NCBI GenBank assembly: GCA_918026815.1
Contig: CAKJVC010000124.1
Span: 124,001 to 188,000, forward strand
Reading direction: 5' to 3'
Length of the DNA: 64,000 bases
DNA from: Chalara sp. BL73
Lineage: Eukaryota > Ascomycota > Leotiomycetes > Helotiales
The notes under the pieces were generated by a model, which worked only from the letters and a program-made list of their open reading frames with translations, searched no databases and was not told where the DNA came from. The position numbers and the translations under genes are program-made. Of this stretch, positions 20,893 to 31,072 are shown one piece after another (position 1 is the stretch's first letter; every line of letters starts with the position of its first letter).

Positions 20893-22159
20893 CTGCTGTC
20901 AAAGCAGCATTAGAAACATGTATGGTTTGGGTAATTTTTGTGCCGAAATAGTAGATTCATCCATCAGGTAAGTGAAGAAGATGGCGATGTCGTGACAGTT
21001 CTACTAAAGGGTATGATAATATGGGATGTCCGTCTTGTTGCGATGATAAAGCACTGAACGGACTGCGCCAAAATAAATATCAGTTGATATCTTCTCCGTT
21101 GCTACAGCATAACAACATCATGAAGTGGATCTATAAAGATACGTACACGCTCCGCAGATATTTGGCCAAGTCCCTGTCGTCCATCCAACCTCCAAAATAT
21201 TCTCAATATCTTCGTCTTTCCAGTGATGACTTTCAACAGCTGCTTTAGGGCTTGCAGATGACCCAAGGTGTTCGAAGAAATTTCCTTGTCGAAATTGTTC
21301 ACATTGGGTCGGTCGCTGCTCCAGCCAGATGGATTCCAGAATCGAGACAACGGCAATACGTATACGAAAGCTTGGCGCATCAAGAATCCTAGGCAAAGCA
21401 TGGCTAGAACGAAATTTTCCGCCATGATTCCTCTCAGCATCGGAGGTTTGTGCATTGCTCGAACTACCAAACCAATTTAGTGGTCTAGCAATAAGGAGTA
21501 TTTAGTACTTGGTGGCCCTAGAAAATATAGTAGTATTGAGGAACTCAGGATATAGGAAGGGGGCATAACATTTTCCCTCTGTAGACAAGGCTAACTTTCT
21601 GCACTGCTACTTCAGGGATTTGTCAGATTTTGTGGTATAGTTCCAATTGAAGCTAATGGGAAAGATGGGTGGCTGTTATAAACCCACTTAGCATGTGTAG
21701 TCCTAGAAACCTGGCGATTTCCCAGGAAGATAGAGTATCACAGGAACTGGGGAGACCAGTCATGTGGGGGACAATGACTCAGGGGCCTCGTATGCCCTAT
21801 TTAAGTAGACAGCTTTTCTTGGGATAGAAACTTTGGATTGTGCAACTCAAGAACTTGGCTGGGATTGTAAAGGGGCTTTTATATATAAGGAGCTGTGTGA
21901 TTGTAAAGTGTATGTAATTCTCTTAGCCTGCCCAATGCAATAGATATGAAGGATAGCCCTAATTTGTATAATATCAAGCTCAGAACTAGTCATACCTACA
22001 GCCAAAAGTAAGGCCAAAAGAGCAATAAGAAACCAGAAGGTATGCCAGCCAGTAAGAATCAGAAAGATATTTCATACAGGATACCTGACCAAACCCCTCG
22101 ATGATGGCTCTCAACCCCATACCCTCCTAACCCAACACGATCTCCTCTCTTCTCAGCAC
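20893..22159. other. Intergenic, possible further gene debris
   Basis: Short minus-strand coding-like fragments at 21,100-21,470 and nothing recognisable at 21,480-22,159. The latter is downstream of the two-pass membrane protein gene. Confidence 0.35.
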
Positions 22160-22984
22160 CTAAGCATTCAGCCCACGATACGCTACCCAACTCGCATACC
22201 TCCTCAACCTCCTCACGCTACGCGCTCCTTGCCTAACCGCTCCCCTAGCAAGCCCATCGTTCCCAGCGCTCTCGCGCTGAAACATCTGCCGCCGAAACGG
22301 ATCCGGAGGGAGGCTCGCGGCGTCTGCTCTCATTTTTCTGAACTCCCAGTCTCTGAACCGGCTGATGGCGAGATTGAAAATGATGCGGACGGCGACGAAA
22401 AAGAGGGCCGCGGCCGGTAGTGCAACCAGCGCGAACCACCACGGTGCCGAGACGCTGCGAGCGCCGTCAACCCTCCCTTTTGTAGTGTCAGAAGTTGGAA
22501 CGGTGTATTTATGGGTAGGGCTGATGGTGAGGATGGCTGAAGGTGCAGTTCGTGAAATAGATAAGATGCGGACAAGGAATGGATGTCAATGTTAGTGGTG
22601 GCAAGGCTGTTACACCGGTGGTGGCGTTGCTGAGGGTGATATAATTGGAGCTGAAGGTGGTGAGGATGCTGATGTAGTCACGTTACCCTGTTTTTCAAAG
22701 CTGTCGCCGTTCAGGTATTTGCCCTGGCGCGCATAGACTAGGGCGAAGACACCGAGGATGGTAAATAACACCATGAAGCTGTTAACCACTGCATATGAAT
22801 AGTATTTCCAATTGCGTTGCCAATGGGTTCTCGTGTCGACCAATTTCAATGGTTCGGATTCCTTCTGGGACTCAATATCTGGCTGGGTCTGGATCTGAGC
22901 TCCCGTGGGGAGAGGTATTTCGGTGAAGGACGTTGCGGGTGGAGGATGATAGGGGTGTGTGCGGCGGTTTGGTGGTACCCACAT
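22160..22984 (-). CDS. Two-pass membrane protein, 243 aa, unknown function
   Basis: Exon 1 is 22984-22614 and exon 2 is 22520-22160, separated by a 93-nt GTAACA...CAG intron. The joined frame is 244 codons. The N-terminus is proline-rich (NRRTHPYHPPPATSF) and hydrophilic. The first membrane helix, near residues 83-107, is YAVVNSFMVLFTILGVFALV. A Ser/Pro-rich luminal loop follows (SPPSAPIISPSATPPPV...TSDTTK). The second helix is WWFALVALPAAALFFVAVRI, then an Arg-rich tail (RRLRRYASW). The two parts fit well: the splice removes the stop, and both flanks continue in protein-like sequence. No family recognised. Membrane topology and the basic tail suggest an internal-membrane or plasma-membrane protein. 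Confidence 0.65.
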
Positions 22985-24319
22985 CGTGTCTTATGAATGT
23001 AAGTCTCGGTGCGGATATTTGAAGCCTATGCTCTTCTGTATATGGTAATAAATGTATGCGTGGTGCAAAGTGTTGATAGTTAAGAAGATAAGTGAGCCTG
23101 CTCTATGCTCTTCTGAGAATATTAAGGGTAGCTCTGCTCAAAGAGATGGTTGTGAGAAAGACTGCAGAGCAAAGACGTCGTAGCGCCCAGCACTTTTGAA
23201 AGTATGAGTTGGGATGTGAGTCAATCACCGGTTTCATACGCAGAAAGAATTGACTAGGATTCAAATTCTGATTGATCCAGAGGTAGGATGGTATGATTTA
23301 GATCAGTATAATTTGGCAGTCATTGACTACACCATCCTTGGGCTAACCAAAATGAAGAACGTCCCATCTTCATACTCGAATATGCTCAAAATAGAACCAC
23401 CAGCTCTCAAGCCCTTAAATATTCTTTTTGCTTACCTTGAAAGTCCCAAACCCTTTGTTCTTATACCACGAGTTCCACTTGAAACAAGGCCTCTCTTTGT
23501 TGTCAACCCGCAAAGAACCATGACTGTGATGGAAAGACAAGACAGAATCCCTGCAACAGTTCTAGGAATAAGACCGCGCTCCATGTTGAAAGCAAAGCTT
23601 TGGAAGGCGAAGAATACCCAGAATCTCAAATGTGTTTGAAACTATCATATCAAGACCTCTGTGGGAACTTGCCAACCCATCTGTGTTTGCAGCGGCCCTA
23701 TATACAGCACACTAAACCTAAAACAATGCTTGTAGAACATTCGTGCCATGAACTGCATAGGGTACCGATAAGAACGGGTAGGATAGATGGGCTGCACTGC
23801 CAATCCACTTGTGAGACAACCTGGAAGAGAGTATATGGAGGGGGCAGAAGTACTATGGCAGGTTATCTGTCTAGTCGGTAACTAACACAATAGTTGAAAA
23901 AAAAGAGCCGAACTAGAAGATTCTAGAGAGCCTAGGAAGTGTTAGCCCCGTACTTGGCCCGACAGTGCGGGTTGGAGGGAACGTTTGTAAATTCTGATGC
24001 TTTCAGCAATTCAAAAGGCCCAAGGTATTTTAAGCAGAGTCAATTAATGCGTGTGTCTGAAGGAAGTTTTTTTTTTTTTGCAGATTTCCATTTGCCCTCT
24101 GCCCTCACATACGTAATCGAGGAAGAACCACCAGCAAAGTATATTCAAATAAAGGTCAATAATTTACATCCTCGTTCATCTATAAATCAACAATTCCCCA
24201 CAAACCTGCGCAGAAAAGCCACCTAGGGTATCTAAATCGCTGCCCAAAAGAAACAACAAACCGGCCGTTAGTATACACACCTAGTAAAACATCCCCCTGC
24301 TTATATGCATCACCCATTC
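22985..24319. other. Intergenic, no supported gene
   Basis: ORF 23250-23639 (+) starts from a non-ATG codon and resembles no family. A T12 run lies at about 24,069-24,080. Nothing else recognisable. Confidence 0.4.
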
Positions 24320-26494
24320 TCAAATATCATAAAAATAGTCCTCATTCAACTCCTCTCTACTTGGAATTACCCCTCTCCCTTCTACAAATCCTTCGTCATC
24401 AAGCCTAACGTTCAGCAACCTGATATTCATGCTATACTCCTTTACCAAGTCGATCAACTTATTCGTCTCCGCGGTGATCGGCTTCTGATTCAACAACATG
24501 AGCAATCCATCTAGCCATTCACTCGCCTCACTCTGCGTTGTGGGAAACAGTGTCAGTATTGGTCTCTCTACCGCCTCATTCTTGGTTCCGGAAGTATGGG
24601 AGCGGGAATCAGGGGCCGAGAAACTGTTGATGGTGATTTTGGTGGAGGTCAGGGTGGTGGATTTGGCGTGAGAGAGGGTTTTTAGGGTTGAAGAGGAGGA
24701 GCGGGCTGAGAAGTCATCTTGTCCTTGGGTGGCAGAGACGTTGGAGACCACGGAGCTAATTGTGCTCAGATCGATCTTCTCGCCAAGCTCATCCAGCTGC
24801 GGATCCTGTTTTGTCTTGTTATGGAAATCGGCGTAGTGAAGATATCGTCGATTATGCGAGAGTTTAAGAAAACGCCATGGGTTCTCTACTTGGTAGTTGC
24901 GAGTGTCATCGTGCTGCGTGCGGGGCAGCCAGGCGCCTTCTAGCAGGCAACGGACGCGCTGCTCCTTGACAAACTGGATGGCGTCTTGGTTGAGCTCCTG
25001 GCGGATGTTTTGCAAATGTGGGCCCCATTTATCTTCAAATGTAACCTCTAGCATTTCCATCTGTAGCTCGCGGAGTCTGGTATACTCAAACTCAGCGATC
25101 TCTTCTTCCACCTCTGCTACCTCTTTCTGGCGTGTTGCTTGGCCTACAACATGGTCGATCAGAATCCGTACCAACTCCGCAACTTTTTCAAAGTCCTCGC
25201 CCTGTACTGCTCCTGTAGCCTTCCATAATCTGAAGAACGCGTGCAAACCGGCAATGTGTAGTTTCGGCCATTGCAGTATCAATGGCTTGAAGATCTTATC
25301 GTAATTTTTCATACCATCCAACACCAAGTATGCCTTGGCATCTTCGACATCAGAATTCTCGACCTCAAAATGCTCATAGAGAATCAAAGTGACAGCCAAA
25401 CTTGCTTGTGCAATTGGGCATCGTTCATGCATCGGCTTCGTGGACTGTTCAAGCAAAAGCTTCTGAAACTCATCCTCCATCTTCCGCACGTACTCCGTAA
25501 GGTCCATCATTCCCAGATAACCCGTTGGTTCAAACTCATAGGCGGGGCTCTCGGTGAGAAATCCCAACCGTCTCCACTTCTCCGGATTATGCTTCCTGCT
25601 TCCCTTCCGGCCGCTACCCTCAGATGCCAGCTCCTCCGCTCTTGTGACTCCATTGCCATACTCCTTCTTCTCTGGCGCGCTTGCCAGATGCAGACTCTTG
25701 AGCGCGCGTCTATGCTCCGGCTTCTCCAGATCAACCTGGGTATCCCGCCACTTTCCCAGCAGTACTTTCGTTAGTGCCTGGTAGTCCAGGAGGGGATTCG
25801 CCAAATCCTGTAAAGCTTCACCTTGCATCAATTTATAAACCGCCATGATTACGCCTAAATCCTGCAGCTTCTTGATGAACTTCGGCCACTCCTCCGCCAT
25901 CCCACTAACCTTGCCCGTCGTCTTCTCCGGCTGAATATTATCATGCGTAATTGAATCCCTCATCAACGCATTTAACAGCATCAGAGCGTTAGCGCACAGC
26001 GCATGATCCGCACTTCCCAGCTGGCTGACCACCATCTCGAAGAACTGAGGATAGACCGCAACAGCGGGTTTCAGGGCACGAAAGCCATAATTAAAGCTAT
26101 CCTGCGCGCCAGAGACCTTCCTCGTCGCCTGCGGATGGCTAACGATCGCAACCAAGATGCTCATGGCACCTCTCAAAATATTGACCAGCGGATGCGTAAC
26201 AATTAGCTCCACCACGCGCTCAACCAGCTCGCCCGCGGTGGAGGACTCGAATATCTCCCACCCCATATCGACCTCCAGCAGCCTGCTCAGGCTCTGCAGC
26301 GAGTATGCCAGCGTGTTACCCCCGGTCGTCATGATACACCGTCGCAAGACCGCGAGGCCGCCGCTCGAGATGAACACGTCTGCGAAAGCGGGATCGTTGA
26401 TGCTGGACTGCAGCTTGAAGACGGCCATCTTGCGCACGGCATCCTCGTCGCTTTGCAGGCGGGCGAGAAGCGAGGGCACATCGCCGCGATCCAT
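24320..26494 (-). CDS. ELMO/CED-12 family protein, partner of a Dock-type Rac/Rho exchange factor
   Basis: A single exon of 724 codons. The N-terminal third is an alpha-helical ARM-like repeat (SLLARLQSDEDAVRKMAVFK, LAVLRRCIMTTGGNTLAYSL). The ELMO domain lies in the middle, around KPMHERCPIAQASLAVTLIL and AYLVLDGMKNYDKIFKPL. A helical linker (VAEVEEEIAEFEYTRLRELQ) leads to a C-terminal PH-like segment (RCLLEGAWLPR, WRFLKLSHNRRYLHYADF). In fungi, ELMO (Lmo1 in yeast) binds the Dock protein Dck1 and activates Rac/Rho5 at the membrane, controlling polarity and, in some pathogens, infection structures. Length and domain order are normal for the family and nothing is broken. The start is the first ATG, in good context just before the helical repeat. 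Confidence 0.9.
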   Translation of the reverse strand: MDRGDVPSLLARLQSDEDAVRKMAVFKLQSSINDPAFADVFISSGGLAVLRRCIMTTGGNTLAYSLQSLSRLLEVDMGWEIFESSTAGELVERVVELIVTHPLVNILRGAMSILVAIVSHPQATRKVSGAQDSFNYGFRALKPAVAVYPQFFEMVVSQLGSADHALCANALMLLNALMRDSITHDNIQPEKTTGKVSGMAEEWPKFIKKLQDLGVIMAVYKLMQGEALQDLANPLLDYQALTKVLLGKWRDTQVDLEKPEHRRALKSLHLASAPEKKEYGNGVTRAEELASEGSGRKGSRKHNPEKWRRLGFLTESPAYEFEPTGYLGMMDLTEYVRKMEDEFQKLLLEQSTKPMHERCPIAQASLAVTLILYEHFEVENSDVEDAKAYLVLDGMKNYDKIFKPLILQWPKLHIAGLHAFFRLWKATGAVQGEDFEKVAELVRILIDHVVGQATRQKEVAEVEEEIAEFEYTRLRELQMEMLEVTFEDKWGPHLQNIRQELNQDAIQFVKEQRVRCLLEGAWLPRTQHDDTRNYQVENPWRFLKLSHNRRYLHYADFHNKTKQDPQLDELGEKIDLSTISSVVSNVSATQGQDDFSARSSSSTLKTLSHAKSTTLTSTKITINSFSAPDSRSHTSGTKNEAVERPILTLFPTTQSEASEWLDGLLMLLNQKPITAETNKLIDLVKEYSMNIRLLNVRLDDEGFVEGRGVIPSREELNEDYFYDI

Positions 26495-28047
26495 TTTGTA
26501 TTCGCAGTTCTAGCCGTCTCAAGATCCTTGTTTCCGCTGTTCTCTTGCCGTACGTTGTCTAGAGACGAGAAGTATCGCTCTGTCTTCGCGGCGTAGGGAA
26601 AGGCGCGGCGAGCTCACGAGGCAGGCCACTTGGCAGAAGAGATTGGGAGACCGTCGGAGAAGGGGTCAATGCCTTCGTCGGGAGATTGTGTAAATGTTGA
26701 CGGAGAGCGTAGTTTGATAAGGGTGATGCTTTTTTGCCGAGACAGTGAATGCTGCATTAAGAACTGATCCAGAAGGCGGTGAAAATTCTTGGCAGGGGAG
26801 ATCTACACACCCGCTCTGTGCTTTCAGGGGGTAAAGATCTCCGTGAAATTTCATAGGTCTCGCGGACAGGAACTTCCCGATATTAGACTTTTTGTCTAAC
26901 AAACAAATATGCAGACATTCCTTAGATGAGAGGTCGGTTAAAATAATTTTGCAAAGATGTACTAAAATTATCAACATTCTGTATCTAAAGCAGCTCCAAG
27001 CTCAACTGCTCAGAACCCTTCCAACTAACCCATCCCGCCCACTCAACAAAGGACTCACAGGAGAGCATAATTAAAATTTTACAACACAATCTCATGCATA
27101 AGAAGATTCGGCTCCAGCGAAGTTGATGTCCAGCCTTCAGATTCTACCTCAGAGCCCGTCGCCCTGATTCTCCCGTCGATTATATGTTAACAAGTCAAAG
27201 AGCCCCGGATTGATGACATTTGCAAACCCAATGGGTCTAGCGCCAGCTCGCTTGCCTCGGTCGTGACCGCTTTTCAAGAAAATCAGCCAGTCTATCTCCT
27301 GCTACAAGCCAGGGATATGCCAACCTGAAATCAAGTGCAATCTAGAATCCTAGGCTTTAGAAGCTAGCGGCTTAAGGTACTGTTACCCAAGCATCAGGTA
27401 AACCTAATTCGAGACTTCTGTCTCTCAGTCGCTTTTCACTACCGTAACCAACCTTTGCTTGCAGACCATGCTGTTCTGCCACTGGAAAACCTCGGACTTC
27501 TTTGCACAATGTTTGGGAGGTGAACTCGGGCCGCTTTCCAATAAAGTCATAGTCTTTAAACTCAACCTTAAAGAATAGAATAAGGTATTTGGGGTTTCTG
27601 CTTATCCTAGACTTCTAATGTTATACTATCACTGTAGCAAAAAGCCATAAACTGTAGTGGATGCGTGATTGCTGTTGCTTGTCGAATACTTTGTGTCTAG
27701 GAACTAGTTATATTAGCTCTAATACAATTATCTTATCCGCTTCCTGTTCCATTCTCTCTCTTTCCTTATATCTATACATAGAGCCCAGCAATGAACTGAC
27801 AGGTCTAGGCATAGAATTTAATGAAATTAGATTAACCCACTGGATGATCTTAATGCCGCCGGGCCAGGGCAATATAGTTCCCTCCGCCACTTCTTTCACA
27901 AGATCTGGCATGTCGTTCTCGGAATATTGCAAAATTTTCAGGTACACAATGACAACGACTAACTGAGGAAGCGCTAATTTCTCTGTTTGACCGCTACCAC
28001 GTTTTTTGTTCCTGGCGCGTTCCTGCTATAAGCCGCCTGGCCAAGCC
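26495..28047. other. Intergenic, promoter of the ELMO gene plus sequence without recognised features
   Basis: Small ORFs (26666-26977, 27661-27966) lack domains. 26,495-26,700 is the ELMO 5' region. Confidence 0.4.
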
Positions 28048-30354
28048 TTAACCAAGTATCAGATCAATCCATTCCAAGTCCAAGGATTCCCAAGCGCTCT
28101 TCTCGACACGAGCCAGGCCTTTCCTGTACGCGATCCCATCCTTCCACTCAATCCAGAGCAAGTTGTAGTACTCGTACTTCCCAAATACCGGACGAGGATC
28201 TTCACCTGGTATCTCAATAGACATAAAATTCCAACCAAGCGAGTTCGGGGACCAGTTGAAGCCTCGAGAAATAGCTACGAGCTCGCACTTGTTTTCTTCG
28301 AGAGTATAAATATCGTCCACGAGCTGTCTGGTCGGTTGTAGGGCGCCGATTACAGCCTGGCTATCATCTAGGAGGGCAAAAAGCAACAGCGAGCGTTCCC
28401 CGATGCGTGCGTTCGTATGAATCAAACTTTTTCTATTGAGCGTAAGCTACGCTTTTTGCGTTCTGCATTGAAGCAATGGGTCTGAGTGCCTCGGTATGAT
28501 TTCGCTTGATGCGTTCGCCAAAGGTATTGGATACCAGAATTTCTGGAACTGCATAGACCTGTGAGTATACCAATGACGCGGCATCACCTTTTCTACGGGG
28601 CAATAGCCATACTGCTCCATCTGATACGGTGCCTGGTATCTTTGCCTTTGCCACCCTTCAGGTAATGTATCTTCATTCTTAACAAGGTATCGCAGCCTAA
28701 AGTCATGTAAATCATTAACCTTGGTTGCTGGTCCATCACGGTATGGCATGCTTGACCACTGAACTATTGGAATCGTTCTTTGATTGACAGATCCGAGGTC
28801 AGTTCTAATTGGCATTAGAAAGTCACAACCCGAATTATTCGACGCTTCGGGACGCAGCACGCATTTCCAACCCAACCACGACCAGCTTGGAAGGCTAGAA
28901 CTGTAACTTGCTCCGGATAGGGTTCCAGAGGCCACTCTCCTCTCACAAAGGGAGCCACTTTTATGTTCCCAGCATAAGGCTTGATCGATAAAGAGGGTGG
29001 GAAGTCCACAAATGAAGCCGCCTGAGAATGATTTGGTCAAGGCTGTCGTTACACCAGCAAATGCTGCAAGAGCATCCTGAGGATACGTCAATGTTCTAAA
29101 GTTATACTTTGCAACCAGTGAGTTATAATCTTCAAGAAGGAGCCTTTTTGGGTTCTGCTTGAGGGAGATCCCGCGGCTCTGGATAGCTCCGGGATATGTG
29201 TCGAGATGCTCTCGAAATTTACTACATCGACACTCCCATGCTACACTATCCTGATCAAACACAATCTTTCTATTCGAAAAGTAGTCTTCCTGGAATGTCC
29301 AACCGCGACCCGACCACGGATCGCTGAGCCCATCGCGACTTCCACGTATGAGCACAGATCCGTCTTCAAGCGTTATTTTAACCTGGTCGAGATTTCGAGG
29401 CTGCGAGATACCACGAAGGCCCTTCAAACCAAAGTTCGCGTCCGCACCTTGTTTAGCAATGATTGTGATTTTTGCGCTTGCGAATATCGCAGCCATGTTA
29501 TTTATCTGACTGTGTTTCTCATGCATATCGTCTTGAACGATGCATAGGGCATCTACCCATAAATATCTCTCATTTAGCAGGTTGACGACACCTATAGCAT
29601 CTCTTATTGTTCTTGGGACGCCAAGAAGTTCTAGCTGGAGGAAAGACTGGGGCCGGAGTAATCGAGCAAGATGATCCTTCGTGGTTTGGAAGAAAGGCTT
29701 GGTTCCCCACACATAACTTAACGCAACATAGTCTGCTTTTATCCGGCCGCCCCGAACGAGGCGCAAATCTTGAGTATCAAAGAGCCAGACGGGGCGAAAG
29801 AGCGATTCCTTGCTAGTAGTCGGTGGGTGAAAGCTTGGGCAACAATTCTGACTTATACAGAGGCTTTTCCAACGCGCGAGTATCCCATCCTCGATCCAAG
29901 ACCTATCAACCAGGATCCCGAAGCCATTGTGATTGCGCGCGTCCTTGCTTCTGATTAAATGTATGGGATCACTGACCGCTATCATCTTTTCAGACCAAGC
30001 ATTTATGTTACAATCACCCATGTTAGAATCTGCGGAAAACCGACCTATTCCTGCTTCACACAGGTTTATGTTAAAACAGGCTTGGAAGAACTTTGGATGT
30101 AAGTCACAGCGAGTACTCATCATCACCTCTTGGAATCCTCCGAACCGTTCATGATTGGAAGATTGCTGGCCCCTGAGCAGCGAAAGAAGCTGTGAGCAAA
30201 CGTCGCATTGGATGCTAACATCGTCAGTAGATTGAGATGATAGCAGGGTATCGAATCCTTCTGGAGCACTATCTGCATGCTTCCTCTTTCTGAGTAAAGG
30301 TGATTCATTGGACATTGATTCAAGGAGATGCTGATGCTGATGTGTAGGTTCCAA
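28048..30354 (-). pseudogene. HET-domain (heterokaryon incompatibility) gene with one in-frame stop
   Basis: HET proteins trigger cell death on fusion between incompatible strains. An intronless frame from ATG 30354 gives 635 residues, with HET blocks ADYVALSYVWGT (residues 208-218), YLWVDALCIVQDD and GRGWTFQEDYFSNRKIVF. It stops at TAG 28449-28447, immediately after the conserved CRTQKA. The same frame then runs on for 132 codons (SLIHTNARIGERS, DDSQAVIGALQP, YYNLLWIEWKDGIAYRKG, WESLDLEWIDLILG) to the usual family C-terminus at 28048. No plausible intron removes the stop. It is either a truncated allele lacking the C-terminal region or a recent pseudogene. Everything else is intact, so the lesion looks young. 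Confidence 0.85.
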
Positions 30355-31072
30355 GGTCTACACTTTTTTGAAGCGGATGACCTCAGCTCCTGCAAGGCCG
30401 CCACATAGCAGGCGACAAAGGCATTGTCCCTCTGGTCACGTGAATGGCACCGTACTAGGGTATTTAGGGTGTTTAGGGCAGATACCCTAAAATTATTCGA
30501 AATTAGGGCAAGATTATTTTATCCACAGCTTATCATATGTAAGGGCACTCGTTCTTAAACGCACCAAGCGGTTTATTCCCTCTGGATGTGAATCACAGCT
30601 TCCGCACCACTCAAAGTTCGTAAGAATTTTATAACCCCGAAATTCAGGATATTGAAAAAAAACAAAGAGATTTTGATCTAGGCATATGATTTCCAGAAAG
30701 AACAAGACACGCCAGACGTGCATGTTCAGCCAACCAACAGCAAAAAATAACTTAAACTCTAAAACCAAACAAACAAGTCCATCGCGTCAAGAAGCTCTTA
30801 AGCAAGAAGGCAAACAGGAGATATTCTGGACGTTGTATTAATTTCCCTTAATCAAGATCTGGGTCTATGTAACCTGTGTTCCGTATGTACAGTAGAGTAC
30901 AGTACAGTACACTATTTTCATCTAATTCTATGAGGTCGTTTCTGAAGTGTTTCTATTTACCAGGTAAAGTAAAATATTCTGTAATGGGCAAGTCTGCGTC
31001 GTGATACTATGCGTGCCATGCGTGCCATGCAATTCAACTCCCGCTAAATTTCAGTTCCGTTTAAGTAATTCG
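30355..31072. other. Intergenic; short imperfect GTACA repeat
   Basis: An (AC)AGT/GTACA-type simple repeat lies at about 30,887-30,911. GCGTGCCAT occurs twice in tandem near 31,011-31,028. TTTAGGG/CCCTAAA occurrences near 30,460-30,500 are isolated. Confidence 0.4.

Noticed and set aside
20675..20971. Plus-strand ORF ending at a GTAAGT donor
   Set aside because: The opposite strand carries more protein-like sequence; no continuing exon found downstream.
23250..23639. 129-aa plus-strand ORF
   Set aside because: Non-ATG start, no homology-like motif, no intron signals that extend it.
28433..28450. An 18-nt GT...AG stretch (GTAGCTTACGCTCAATAG) that would remove the HET stop in frame
   Set aside because: Far shorter than any intron the fungal spliceosome is known to remove.
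30450..30510. TTTAGGG/CCCTAAA motifs suggesting telomeric repeats
   Set aside because: Only isolated, non-tandem occurrences.
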